Shown piece by piece: positions 1-7,952 of a stretch of DNA of 64,000 nt. The position numbers and the translations under genes are program-made. Position 1 is the first letter of the stretch. Each line of letters starts with the position of its first letter. Origin of the DNA: Burkholderiaceae bacterium 26 (lineage in GTDB: Bacteria > Pseudomonadota > Gammaproteobacteria > Burkholderiales > Burkholderiaceae); contig JYOB01000009.1 in NCBI GenBank assembly GCA_000955795.1, forward strand, positions 124,001 through 188,000. Direction: 5' to 3'. Below the pieces are notes generated by a model. That model was not told the origin of the DNA. It worked only from the letters and a program-made list of their open reading frames with translations, and made no database searches.

Positions 1-1
1 C

Positions 2-460
2 CGCTTCCAGGATGCCCTTCACGCCACCCGCGCGGCCGTTGAGGAAGGCATCGTTCCCGGCGGTGGTGTTGCACTGCTACGCGCGCGCTCCGCGATCGAT
101 GCATGGAACGCGCCAAACGCTGAACAGCACGCCGGCGCCCGCATCGTGGATACCGCCTTGGCCGCGCCGATGCTGCAGATCGCAGCCAACGCAGGCGCAG
201 ACGCACAGGCAGTCGTCCACCAGGTCCTCGCCGGTGAAGGATCGCACGGCTACGATGCGGCGTCCGATCGCTATGGCGACATGCTGGAGCTAGGCGTGGT
301 CGACCCGGTCAAAGTGGTGCGCACCGCATTGCAGAACGCCGTCTCCATTGCCGCCCTGTTGTTGACCACGGATTGCATGATCGCCGACGTGCGAGAAGGC
401 TATGTTGACCGGTCGGATGAGGCCTCAAGCTCGGCCATGTTCAATACCGGATACGCGTAG
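2..460 (+). CDS. groEL: GroEL-like chaperonin, C-terminal part only (5' end outside window)
   Basis: The reading frame is open from base 2 and runs to TAG at 458-460. It encodes the last ~152 residues of a 60-kDa chaperonin. Visible landmarks are the [19 protein letters not shown] segment and the [28 protein letters not shown] stretch, both GroEL hallmarks of the apical-to-equatorial return and the C-terminal equatorial domain that binds ATP. The tail ends in MFNTGYA instead of the GGM-repeat tail of housekeeping GroEL. With its relaxed sequence (for example [11 protein letters not shown]) this suggests a secondary, specialised paralog. It sits at the left edge of a stress-gene island, so a role in protein rescue under stress is inferred. 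Whether groES precedes it cannot be seen. Confidence 0.93.
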   Translation, partial: RFQDALHATRAAVEEGIVPGGGVALLRARSAIDAWNAPNAEQHAGARIVDTALAAPMLQIAANAGADAQAVVHQVLAGEGSHGYDAASDRYGDMLELGVVDPVKVVRTALQNAVSIAALLLTTDCMIADVREGYVDRSDEASSSAMFNTGYA

Positions 461-513
461 CAAAGCTCCGGCGCTCTCGGGCCTTCATGAGCCCACTGGC
501 GGCCGGTCAAGCT

Positions 514-554
514 TTGTTCACGATCAAGGGAGCTTCCGAACCGTCCTCTACAGT
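514..554 (+). promoter_or_regulatory. FNR-like box and -10 upstream of the first BON gene
   Basis: TTGTTCACGATCAA at 514-527 (reverse complement TTGATCGTGAACAA) is followed after 21 nt by TACAGT at 549-554. The start codon is at 588. The spacing equals that of the other boxes listed in this window. Confidence 0.5.
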
Positions 555-587
555 GATGACAAGACACCTCGACACGCCGGACTTGCC

Positions 588-965
588 ATGATCGCTACCG
601 CCTTCGTCCACCATCAGCGCTCCAGAGCGACGCCCGCTCGGCACATCAACGAAGACGCGTTGGCGACGGCCTTTCTTCCGGATGCCAGTGCGTGTCAGCT
701 CCCTGATCCGGCGCTTGCCGTTCTGGCAAGAACGGCCGCTTCCTGGTTTGCCCCAGCGTTGGCCACCGCAATCCATCTCAGCGCGGAGCATGGGCGCATT
801 CGCGTTGCCGGCCACGTCAGCAATGCCCGCCCGCTGGCCTACCTGAAGATTGCACTGCTGCGCTTGCCCGGCGTCGTCGGGCTGGACATGACGGTTACGG
901 TGGAAGCCACCACCGATCCGCTGCAAGCGGACTACGTGGCCCTGCAACGTCACCACGTCGGATAA
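588..965 (+). CDS. small BON-domain-like protein
   Basis: A 125-residue protein starting at ATG 588, chosen because it lies just downstream of a well-formed promoter (549-554) and because residues before it look like non-coding read-through. Residues ~68-115 (AIHLSAEHGRIRVAGHVSNARPLAYLKIALLRLPGVVGLDMTVTVE) have the alternating pattern of a BON domain: a short strand with a central V.G.V turn, a helix, then a hydrophobic strand. BON domains bind lipid or other ligands in envelope and osmotic-stress proteins. There is no signal peptide, so the protein is probably cytosolic. Two much clearer three-BON proteins occur at 27126 and 28789, which supports the family call. Exact function is unknown. 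Confidence 0.6.
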   Translation: MIATAFVHHQRSRATPARHINEDALATAFLPDASACQLPDPALAVLARTAASWFAPALATAIHLSAEHGRIRVAGHVSNARPLAYLKIALLRLPGVVGLDMTVTVEATTDPLQADYVALQRHHVG

Positions 966-981
966 CCGGGGGCTCGCAAGC

Positions 982-1365
982 ATGCATACGACATATTTCT
1001 GCGCGACCAGTTGTCCGTGCCCCCATGCCGCCTTCGATCCGACATGTCCGCAGTCGGTGGAGGAGATTCTCCGCGCGTATGCCGCGCTTTTCTGGTTCAA
1101 CCTCTACCTCAGGTGCCCCGACTTCTCTGCCACCGATGGCATGTTTCCACGAGAGCCGGAGGCTCGCCGCAGATATCTGGCGGTGCATTCGAAAGTCTTC
1201 ACACACTGGGCCACGGCGGCCAATCGTATGGGCATCACCACCGCGCGTTTTCGTGATGTCTGCGCGAACGTGCGCGCAGCTTGGATTGGACCGGACGACC
1301 CTTTGCGCGCGTGCCGCTCCCGGGCCGATGTCCTGTCGGACCATCCAGAATTGGATTTGGATTAA
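982..1365 (+). CDS. hypothetical protein with Cys-rich N-terminus
   Basis: A 127-residue protein, 16 bp after the BON-like gene and probably in the same transcript. The N-terminus carries five cysteines in a short stretch (CATSCPCP and DPTCPQS) and an aromatic segment AYAALFWFNLYLRCPD that might be a short amphipathic helix. The rest is charged and helical (EPEARRRYLAVHSKVFTHWATAANRMGI). I do not recognise a family. The cysteine cluster could bind metal or sense redox, but no standard CXXC pair spacing is present, so this is speculation. Codon use matches the neighbours, so I believe it is a real gene. Confidence 0.55.
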   Translation: MHTTYFCATSCPCPHAAFDPTCPQSVEEILRAYAALFWFNLYLRCPDFSATDGMFPREPEARRRYLAVHSKVFTHWATAANRMGITTARFRDVCANVRAAWIGPDDPLRACRSRADVLSDHPELDLD

Positions 1366-1496
1366 GCACCGGGCCGCCTTCTCACCAAGTGCAATGAGGG
1401 GCGCATCGCCATCTGACGGACGTCTTTTGGCCCAGGCAGCTAACAGCCTCACGATAGCCGCCCAATCAGGGGCGTACGGCAAGCCGATCTGGCGGC

Positions 1497-1537
1497 TTGC
1501 GTCAGGTCAAGTCTGGCAATGGCGAACTGCCTACCCT
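1497..1537 (+). promoter_or_regulatory. FNR-like box and -10 upstream of phasin 1
   Basis: TTGCGTCAGGTCAA at 1497-1510 (reverse complement TTGACCTGACGCAA), 21 nt, then TACCCT at 1532-1537. The start codon is at 1563, giving a short leader. Confidence 0.6.
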
Positions 1538-1562
1538 GCAGTCATATCAACCGGAGATCGTG

Positions 1563-2015
1563 ATGCCACAGCCTACTGATGCAGTCTGCAATCTCGCCTG
1601 CGCCACCATGCGCGATGCCAGCCGCGCAGCCGAGTTCTTCGTCGATAGTCAGCTTCAGCTCGCGCGCCTTCGCGTCAAGATGGCGGAAACGGCGCTGCAG
1701 AATCTGTCCCAGTTGGAGGGCCAGTTGGACGCAGTCAAAGATTGGAGCACGCTGGCCTCGGCACAAAGCGCCTATATGAAGCTCCAAGCCAGCCAAAGCG
1801 CAAACGCAGCTCGCCAGTGGGCCGATCTCCTCAATGACGCTCAGCGCTCTTATCTGCGCCAGGCGACAGCGTGGAACGATCAGTTCCAACATCGGCCGGG
1901 CACTGCTGCATCTCCTGCACAACTGTTGATGGCGTCCTTGGACTCTTGGCAAACATTGGTCAACACGTTCAAGGTGATAGCCGCATCGGCCACGCAAGGC
2001 CGGGCGCCGTCATAA
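1563..2015 (+). CDS. phasin-family protein
   Basis: A 150-residue protein. The ATG at 1563 follows GGAG with normal spacing. It is almost entirely helical and amphipathic (NLACATMRDASRAAEFFVDSQLQLARLRVKMAETALQ; ASAQSAYMKLQASQSANAARQWADLL), typical of the Phasin_2 family. Phasins coat polyhydroxyalkanoate granules and control their size and number; several also act as chaperones. A clear paralog lies at 14364-14852, sharing the NLACA.MR start and the W(S/T).LA.AQS..MK.Q.S..ANA core. Its upstream FNR-like box suggests induction at low oxygen, when PHB serves as an electron and carbon sink. A PhaB-like reductase at 10204 fits this. Confidence 0.85.
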   Translation: MPQPTDAVCNLACATMRDASRAAEFFVDSQLQLARLRVKMAETALQNLSQLEGQLDAVKDWSTLASAQSAYMKLQASQSANAARQWADLLNDAQRSYLRQATAWNDQFQHRPGTAASPAQLLMASLDSWQTLVNTFKVIAASATQGRAPS

Positions 2016-2249
2016 CCGCACACGAGGCCCAAGAGCGCGCAAGGCGCGTGACGGCTCTCAGGCGGAATGGCTAGCGATTGCCGAACAGCATGTGCAATGC
2101 ATGGCCTCGACGAAAGAGAAGAGCTTGATTCCTGTCAACGAGGATGTTTGGCAGCTACCTATTCTTAAAGTAGCCATCGGACAACACACAGTGGATGGAA
2201 ACGATTGTTGATTCAGCGGTTGAACTTGATTTGTTTGCAGGAGCAAAAA

Positions 2250-2681
2250 ATGCGCGGAAAACTCATGATGGCTCTGCTCGTTGTTGCAGCAGCCTCCACG
2301 TCGGCATACGCACAAGGCAAGCCCGACACAGCACCGAACAGCGACGGACAACGGGCCGGCAAGGTGGATCCCTACACGGATGGCGCCAAACAGGCCAAGC
2401 CCGATCCGTACACAGAAGGATCGAGGAGCGGCAAGTTTGATCCATACACGGAAGGCGCAAAGGGCAAACGCGACGCATATACGGAAGGCGCCAAACAAGC
2501 CAAGCGCGACCCTTACACGGAAGGATCAAGACGCGGCAAGTTTGACCCTTACACGGAAGGCGCAAAGGGCAAACGGGATCCCTACACGGAAGGATCGAGG
2601 AGCGGCAAGTTCGACCCGTACACGGAAGGCGCAAAAGCCAAACGTGACCCACATACGGATGGCGGTAATCAGACGAAGTAG
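2250..2681 (+). CDS. secreted tandem-repeat protein (DPYTEG repeats)
   Basis: A 143-residue protein with ATG at 2250 after GCAGGAGC. Residues 1-22 form a signal peptide (MRGKLMMALLVVAAASTSAYA-QG). From residue 40 to the end the protein is nine tandem units of 11-13 residues with the core D-P-Y-T-E-G. Two alternating types occur: DPYTEGSRSGKF and DPYTEGAKGKR. The repeats are rich in Lys/Arg with regularly spaced Asp/Glu and Tyr, so the mature protein should be basic, unfolded and probably periplasmic. Function unknown; polyanion or cell-wall association is only a guess. It stands alone and converges on the leftward gene ending at 2734. Confidence 0.8.
   Translation: MRGKLMMALLVVAAASTSAYAQGKPDTAPNSDGQRAGKVDPYTDGAKQAKPDPYTEGSRSGKFDPYTEGAKGKRDAYTEGAKQAKRDPYTEGSRRGKFDPYTEGAKGKRDPYTEGSRSGKFDPYTEGAKAKRDPHTDGGNQTK
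2367..2678 (+). repeat. in-frame tandem repeats encoding DPYTEG units
   Basis: About nine near-identical 33-39 bp units read through in one frame. The two unit types alternate, so the DNA has a higher-order period of roughly 69 bp. It is coding, with no spacer structure. Confidence 0.85.
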
Positions 2682-2733
2682 AAGCAACTGGTATTGCCTT
2701 GTCGCATTCCATCTGTCGGCGTAGCTGCCACCT

Positions 2734-5136
2734 TCAGTACAGCAGATACGCCGCCCGCTGGGAAAGGAAGGCATCGGTCTGTGCGATGTAGGCGTGCTCG
2801 ATCGCGTCCAGCGAAACGCCATCTCGCAGCATCGCCCAGACCGTCTCGGACCCCACGGATACGCGGATCGCCTCCAGCTTGAAATGCTCCGGATAGTCCT
2901 GCGACAGCACTCGCGCCAGTGCTAATCCGATGCGACCGGGGTGCGTGAGCGCAGACGTCCGGTGGATCGCCACACCCGAGCACGAGCGGCCATGGTATGG
3001 CCCTTCCGCAGGAACGAAATGGACGGGCGCATAGGTGGCACCCGTATCCAGCGCATTGAGTTCTCTCGCTACTGCAGCGCCGTCCATCCACGGTGCCCCC
3101 ACCATGCCGAAGGGCGCCGACGTGCCTCTGCCCACGCTGACACTTGCGCCCTCGATCAACCCCACATCCGGATATCGCTCCAAGGCAGCGAAATCCCGCA
3201 GGTTAGGCGATGGCGGAACCCAACCCAGCCCCGTGTTGGCAAAGCGCATGGCGCGGTCGTAATGCTCCATCGCCACGGTATGCAGCGCTGCGCCAATGTG
3301 CAGCTGGTCGTTCAGCAGCCGGGCAAGCTCGCCGATTGTCATGCCGTGCACAAGCGGCAGAGGCACGTAGTTCGTCAATGAGCGGTCTGCCGTATCGGAT
3401 ACCGGCCCACCAACGAGATCACCGCCTATCGGATTGGGACGGTCCAGAACCAGCACTGGAATGTGGGCCTTCGTTGCGGCCTCCAGCGTCGCCCCCAAGG
3501 TGGCAAGGTAGGTAAAGAAACGTACGCCGGCGTCCTGCAGGTCAAACACCAGGACGTCGATTTCGCCCAGCGCGCTGCGTGGTATGTCCTTGCTGTTGCC
3601 ATAGAGGCTATGGACGACCACGTTAGAGCGTGTGTCGATCGTGTCACCAAAGCGCGCGTCGAGATCGGTGCCAAGGCCATGCTCCGGCGCAAAGATGGCG
3701 CCCAACCGCACACCGGGCGCCTCATTCAGTACATCGATGGTCCGCCGCCCCTGCGCATCGAAGCCGCTGTGGTTCGTGACCAAGCCGACCCGCTTTCCGA
3801 TAAGCGGTTCGAAGCCGTTGGCCTCCAGTACGTCGATACCGGATCGCACGGGACCGACCGCCATGGGCAAGCGGCCTCCGGCACTGATTACCGCATCAGC
3901 CATGGTCGGGGCGCGCACCGAGATCTGTTCGCCCGAGAGCAGCGGCGCAGTGCTCGATACCAGATTCAACACGGCTTCACGCAACGGCATGGCGTTACCC
4001 CGCTCGTCCGGATACAGCCGGCTTGTGAGCACAATCACGAATCGGCGCGTGACCAGGTCGATCCATAAGCCGGTTCCGGTATAGCCAAGGTGCTGGAGGA
4101 GTCCGACACGCGGCGCGCGATAGCGGTTGGGGATCAGCGGCGCCTGGACTTCCCATCCCAGCGTGCGCGTCGCCTCCACGGCAGTCGAGCCGTCCGGCGT
4201 CAACAGCAGGGCAACGCTGTCCGGCTGCAAGATACGGCGATTCCCAACGCGGCCCCCGTTGAGCAGCATCCTGGCGAACAGCGCGAGGTCATCTGCCGTG
4301 GAGAACAGGCCCGCATTGCCGGCGACACCGCCCAGTGCCGCGGCCGTCGGATCATGCACTTTGCCGCGAAGCCATCGCCCGTTGCGAATGATGGTCGGCG
4401 CGACGCGCGTGATCGCCTTGCGGCTCGGACGGAACGCGGTGTCGCGCACGCCAAGCGGTCGAAAAATGTTCTGCGCACACCATGCGTCAAGCCCGATCCC
4501 ACTGACACGCTGGACGATCTCGCCCAAGGCGACATAGTTGAGATCGCTGTAGATGACACGCTGCCCTGCCTCTGCAGTCGGCGGCATGATCCCGATCGCG
4601 TGAAGCACCGTGGCGGGGCCCCGGAATTCCGAACGGGCTGCCAGGCCAGGAGGCAGGCCGGAAGTGTGAGTGAGCAACTGCCGAATTGTGATGCGGGCCT
4701 TCCCTCCGTCCGCGAAGGCAGGCCAGTAACGGCTGGCAGGCGCATCCAGGTCCAAACGTCCGCGCTCGGCCAACTGCAACACTGCCGTGGAAGTGGCCAC
4801 TGCCTTGGTAAGGGAAGCCAGATCGAAGATGGTGTCTTCCGTCATCGGCTCAGCGTCGCGTCCGACGGTCCGCTGACCCAGCGCGACACGTTCGCGCACC
4901 CCGCTGGCATCACCGATGGCTACCACCGCCCCGGCCACATTGGCATCGGTGATCTGCGCGGCTACCACGGCTTCCAGCTCGTGCATGGGCACAGGCTTGC
5001 CCAGCGGCCCTGGCGCGTTGATGGTTGGCTCGGCGCGCCCGCTCTGCATGCAGGCCAACAGCACCGCAGCCAGCACGACAGCTATCGCGGCAAATTGGCA
5101 GGATCGTAACGATTGCGCGCGTTCCATAGCATCCAC
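2734..5136 (-). CDS. AmiE-like serine amidase fused to NamZ-type exo-N-acetylmuramidase (DUF1343)
   Basis: An 800-residue two-domain lipoprotein. Residues 1-29 form a signal ending in the lipobox LLAC (Cys29). Residues ~50-420 are a class C beta-lactamase-like domain with the catalytic SxxK (S108-LT-K111) and the YSD element at 196-198. This is the family of Bacillus subtilis AmiE/YbbE, an N-acetylmuramyl-L-alanine amidase. Residues ~430-800 are DUF1343, the NamZ/YbbC exo-beta-N-acetylmuramidase family, with the conserved APEHG, FDLQDAGVRFFTY and RPNPIGG motifs. In Bacillus the two activities are separate neighbouring genes of the muropeptide-recovery cluster, so the fusion should strip peptide and then terminal MurNAc from wall fragments. 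The start overlaps the upstream DUF4015 gene by 55 bp (an ATG at 5127 is an alternative). Last gene of a rhomboid-led operon. Confidence 0.9.
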   Translation of the reverse strand: MDAMERAQSLRSCQFAAIAVVLAAVLLACMQSGRAEPTINAPGPLGKPVPMHELEAVVAAQITDANVAGAVVAIGDASGVRERVALGQRTVGRDAEPMTEDTIFDLASLTKAVATSTAVLQLAERGRLDLDAPASRYWPAFADGGKARITIRQLLTHTSGLPPGLAARSEFRGPATVLHAIGIMPPTAEAGQRVIYSDLNYVALGEIVQRVSGIGLDAWCAQNIFRPLGVRDTAFRPSRKAITRVAPTIIRNGRWLRGKVHDPTAAALGGVAGNAGLFSTADDLALFARMLLNGGRVGNRRILQPDSVALLLTPDGSTAVEATRTLGWEVQAPLIPNRYRAPRVGLLQHLGYTGTGLWIDLVTRRFVIVLTSRLYPDERGNAMPLREAVLNLVSSTAPLLSGEQISVRAPTMADAVISAGGRLPMAVGPVRSGIDVLEANGFEPLIGKRVGLVTNHSGFDAQGRRTIDVLNEAPGVRLGAIFAPEHGLGTDLDARFGDTIDTRSNVVVHSLYGNSKDIPRSALGEIDVLVFDLQDAGVRFFTYLATLGATLEAATKAHIPVLVLDRPNPIGGDLVGGPVSDTADRSLTNYVPLPLVHGMTIGELARLLNDQLHIGAALHTVAMEHYDRAMRFANTGLGWVPPSPNLRDFAALERYPDVGLIEGASVSVGRGTSAPFGMVGAPWMDGAAVARELNALDTGATYAPVHFVPAEGPYHGRSCSGVAIHRTSALTHPGRIGLALARVLSQDYPEHFKLEAIRVSVGSETVWAMLRDGVSLDAIEHAYIAQTDAFLSQRAAYLLY

Positions 5137-6344
5137 CCGTTGGTACCTTCCGCATCTGCAGCGTCGACCTGGGCGCGAATCATCTCGGCATTGAACTCAC
5201 GACGATCAAAAGCATAGTCCCGGAATGCCTGCAGCCATGGCCGAAATCTCACCCCCGGCAAACCTGTGCGCCGCTTCGCTTCAGCCAGGGAGTGCGAAAC
5301 GATCTCGCCGGGCTTCTCGGTCGGTTTTCTGACGCCCGGCAAGCCCCATGTGAAGCCGGACGGATAGAGCATGGGCGAGATGTAGTCGACCACAGCCCCC
5401 AGTGTGTTGATCTGCTGACCGATCGCCGTGTCGTCGGTGTTCCAGCAGACGTAGCCGAAAATATCCGCTGCCAGGAAAATGTTGTACGGCCGCAGCCGCT
5501 CTCTCGCCTGCGCAAGAAAACCTGTCACGGCCGCAACCCGATGTGCTTGCGTGTTGGCCTGATGGAACTGCAAGCCATTGGCATCCGGAAAACGCAGGTA
5601 GTCAAATTGGATTTCGTCGAACCCGAGTCGTGCAGCCTCTTCCGCCACGTCAAGCGAGCTGGCCCAGGCGGCTTCGAAACCGGGGTCGATCCATTGTTGA
5701 TCTTCACGATCGTGCCAGACCGCCCCATCACGATCTCGCACGGCCCATTCGGGGTGCGCCCGGGCCAACGGGTCGTCCTTGAAGACAACGATGCGCGCAA
5801 TCAGATACAGGCCACGTAGACGAAGTTGCCGAATCACGGCGGCGAACTGGTTGATGCGCGCTGCAGCGTTTTTTTGTTCGCGGGCCGCGCCTAATGCCAC
5901 ACGGGCCGCGCTCGGGTACGGTGTATCGCCCCGGTCGCCCTTGATGTCGATCACCAGCGCATTGATCGCTGTCTCACTCTGGAGGGCGACGGCAGCATCG
6001 CGCAAAGATCGGTTGGACACGCCCTGTACCGACAGATAGACCGCCCGGGGCTTGATCTGCTTGAGCGCGATCTCGGCTGCGGGCTGCGGGCCGCCAAGCA
6101 CCAGCTCGGCGCGCGCATAGCCAGGGGCGCGGACGCTGACCACTGCGCGTGCATCCACTGCCGCGGCTGGAATGTCGACCAGGCCAGCCGCATCAGTATT
6201 TCCACTCTTGCCCTGAACGAATGTGATTGCGCCTTCCACAGGAAGGTGGGTCTGTGCGTCTACCACCCTGACCTCGGCTGCGCCGGCAAGCTGCGCGCAG
6301 GAAAGCCACGCAACTGCAAGCCAGAGGCACAGACGGCTACTCAT
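5082..6344 (-). CDS. secreted putative glycoside hydrolase (DUF4015 family)
   Basis: A 420-residue protein. ATG 6344 is chosen because it follows a strong GGGAGG; an earlier in-frame codon at 6362 lacks one. The signal peptide is MSSRLCLWLAVAWLSCAQLAGA. Residues ~30-100 look like a small beta-sandwich (carboxypeptidase-regulatory-like) module. The rest is the DUF4015 (beta/alpha)8 barrel, with motifs ALVIDIKGDRGD, EWAVRDRDGAVWHD, GFDEIQFDYLRFPD and DYISPMLYPSGF; the acidic residues in FDEIQFDY and IFGY are candidate active-site positions. Substrate unknown. Wedged between a deacetylase and an amidase-muramidase, it most likely acts on peptidoglycan or a cell-surface glycan. It overlaps the upstream gene by 8 bp, implying translational coupling. 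Confidence 0.82.
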   Translation of the reverse strand: MSSRLCLWLAVAWLSCAQLAGAAEVRVVDAQTHLPVEGAITFVQGKSGNTDAAGLVDIPAAAVDARAVVSVRAPGYARAELVLGGPQPAAEIALKQIKPRAVYLSVQGVSNRSLRDAAVALQSETAINALVIDIKGDRGDTPYPSAARVALGAAREQKNAAARINQFAAVIRQLRLRGLYLIARIVVFKDDPLARAHPEWAVRDRDGAVWHDREDQQWIDPGFEAAWASSLDVAEEAARLGFDEIQFDYLRFPDANGLQFHQANTQAHRVAAVTGFLAQARERLRPYNIFLAADIFGYVCWNTDDTAIGQQINTLGAVVDYISPMLYPSGFTWGLPGVRKPTEKPGEIVSHSLAEAKRRTGLPGVRFRPWLQAFRDYAFDRREFNAEMIRAQVDAADAEGTNGWMLWNARNRYDPANLPR

Positions 6345-7125
6345 GATTGCCTCCCGCTGCATTGAGAATGTTCGTCATGCACCGCCCTCCACAGCCATCG
6401 GTGATCAGGTATCGGGGCAATGCCATGGCGGGTTGGCTCGCCTGCAACGGTTGCGCGTCCAGCGTGAAGGCTGCGGTATAGCCTTCCTGTTGTGCAATGC
6501 GCTCCAGCTCAGCATCGTGAATGCCGAAAGGCCATGCCAGCAGATGCACTGGGCCGCCGATTTCTGTCTCGATGCGCATCTTTGCGCGGCGCAACTGATC
6601 GCGGGCGAACTTGACGAAATCATCGGTGCTTCGGTGCATCCGTTCCACGCGGAAGTTCGGATGCCAGTAGGTATGGGACTGCACGTCAAACTGGCCAGTG
6701 CGGGCCAGCTCTCGCAACTGCGGCCAGGTCATTGCGTAGGCGGCATTTGAAATGGCAGACGGGTACACAAACAGCGTTACGGGAATGTGCCGGCCGCGCA
6801 GCGCAGGCCACAACGTCTCGTACACAGACCGATGACCGTCATCCACCGTAATGGCCACCGCCTTCACCGGCAGTGCATCTTGCTCGCCTTGGTGCCAGCG
6901 CAGGATGTCCGCGAGCGGCACGATGCGATAACCAGCCGCCTCGATCGCCTGTAGATGTGCTTCGAACGTCTGCGTCCGAACCGTCATGGTGCTATCCACC
7001 GTCGATGCAAAGCGGTGGTAGACGAGTACCACCACATGCGGCTGCACGGCCGGCATATCTGCGTGGGCAGCCGGGTACGCAAGCATCAGAAGTGCACAAC
7101 ACAACGAGAGGACCCAGCTGTTCAT
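6337..7125 (-). CDS. secreted polysaccharide deacetylase (NodB homology)
   Basis: A 262-residue protein starting at ATG 7125 with a signal peptide (MNSWVLSLCCALLMLAYPAAHA). NodB-fold motifs are visible: TVDDGH (motif 1, catalytic Asp plus metal-binding Asp) and SHTYWHP (motif 2, H-x3-H metal ligands), with LAWPFG as motif 3. The family removes N- or O-acetyl groups from GlcNAc/MurNAc polymers such as peptidoglycan, PNAG or chitin. It is second in a leftward operon: rhomboid, this gene, DUF4015 hydrolase, AmiE-NamZ fusion. Its 3' end overlaps the hydrolase start by 8 bp. The frame stays open upstream into the rhomboid gene region, but that extension lacks a signal peptide and is read from the wrong frame of rhomboid. 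Confidence 0.9.
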   Translation of the reverse strand: MNSWVLSLCCALLMLAYPAAHADMPAVQPHVVVLVYHRFASTVDSTMTVRTQTFEAHLQAIEAAGYRIVPLADILRWHQGEQDALPVKAVAITVDDGHRSVYETLWPALRGRHIPVTLFVYPSAISNAAYAMTWPQLRELARTGQFDVQSHTYWHPNFRVERMHRSTDDFVKFARDQLRRAKMRIETEIGGPVHLLAWPFGIHDAELERIAQQEGYTAAFTLDAQPLQASQPAMALPRYLITDGCGGRCMTNILNAAGGNHE

Positions 7126-7178
7126 CAGCCGCACCTGCGAAGAAGGATGGATGGTGCGCATCGCCCGGGCCGCCCCGC

Positions 7179-7772
7179 TTATGACTCTTTTGGTGTGCCG
7201 TGCAGCCAGTGCCAAAGCAGCACCCCGCTGCCTGCCATGCCGCCCAGATGGGCAAAGTGCGCGACATCGACTTCGGTTCCGCTCATGCCCAGCGTCAGCT
7301 CCACGATCGCATAGAGCGTTGCAAACACCCACGCAGGCATCGGGATGGGCGGGATCAACGGAACGATCATGCGATTGGGAAACAGGACGGCATAAGCGAG
7401 AATCAATCCGAATACGCCCCCGGAAGCGCCAATGACAGGCCCCGCCGTCTGAATACTCAAGACCGTAAAGGCGATTTGCGCGAACGCCGCACTCAAGATG
7501 CTGGATACGTAGAGCAGCCAGGCCCGCGGTGTACCCACGGTGCGTTCCACGTCGCGGCCAAACATGTAGAGCCCGAACATGTTGAGCACCAGATGCGCGC
7601 CGTTTGCGTGCAGGAAGGCGTATGTCAGCGGTTGCCACGGCATGAATCCGCTCCGCAGGCCAGCCCCTGATATGCCGAGCGGCCAGAGCGCAAAGGTACG
7701 CAGCAGCTCGTCTCCCGCAAAGAGCTCTGCGCAGAACACCGCCACGTTGGTGAGAATGAGCAGCTTGATCAT
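7179..7772 (-). CDS. rhomboid-family intramembrane serine protease
   Basis: A 197-residue multi-pass membrane protein. ATG 7772 follows GAGGTG; the open frame upstream to 7937 is polar and unlike a rhomboid. The catalytic pair is visible: Ser in GASGGVFG (GxSG motif, TM4) and His in HFAHLGGM (TM6). The WQPLTYAFLHANGAHLVLNMFGLYMFG segment is the usual L1/TM2 region with its HxxxN. Rhomboids cleave transmembrane helices of client proteins within the bilayer. First gene of the peptidoglycan-salvage operon (gap 53 bp to the deacetylase). An FNR-like box with a TATCGT -10 lies directly upstream on this strand. The client protein is unknown. Confidence 0.9.
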   Translation of the reverse strand: MIKLLILTNVAVFCAELFAGDELLRTFALWPLGISGAGLRSGFMPWQPLTYAFLHANGAHLVLNMFGLYMFGRDVERTVGTPRAWLLYVSSILSAAFAQIAFTVLSIQTAGPVIGASGGVFGLILAYAVLFPNRMIVPLIPPIPMPAWVFATLYAIVELTLGMSGTEVDVAHFAHLGGMAGSGVLLWHWLHGTPKES

Positions 7773-7795
7773 GAAGGCACCTCTGATCTCTGCCC

Positions 7796-7836
7796 ACGAT
7801 ACGGCCGCGCGCGTTGGCCGGGTTGATCTCGCGCAA
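7796..7836 (-). promoter_or_regulatory. FNR-like box and -10 for the rhomboid operon
   Basis: TTGATCTCGCGCAA at 7823-7836 (read leftward TTGCGCGAGATCAA), 21 nt, then TATCGT at 7801-7796 on the minus strand; start codon at 7772. The same hexamer occurs at the same spacing in front of the ABC exporter operon at 23884. Confidence 0.65.
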
Positions 7837-7882
7837 GACGGTTCGACAGTGTGTCGTGATCCTGCAAAGCCACGCATTCCGT

Positions 7883-7896
7883 TTGATGTGCCGCAA
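7883..7896. promoter_or_regulatory. second FNR-like box in the rhomboid/polX divergent region
   Basis: TTGATGTGCCGCAA. Rightward, the hexamer at +21 is AACCAT (7918-7923), a weak -10, with polX starting at 7953. It could serve polX or be an upstream site for the leftward operon. Confidence 0.45.
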
Positions 7897-7952
7897 GGCC
7901 CCGGTATGGCCAGATGGAACCATGGAGCTACGTGCACGCGAGAGGATGACCC

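Noticed and set aside
2367-2678. Possible CRISPR-like or satellite array
   Set aside because: Units are contiguous without spacers and keep one reading frame, so it is a coding tandem repeat.
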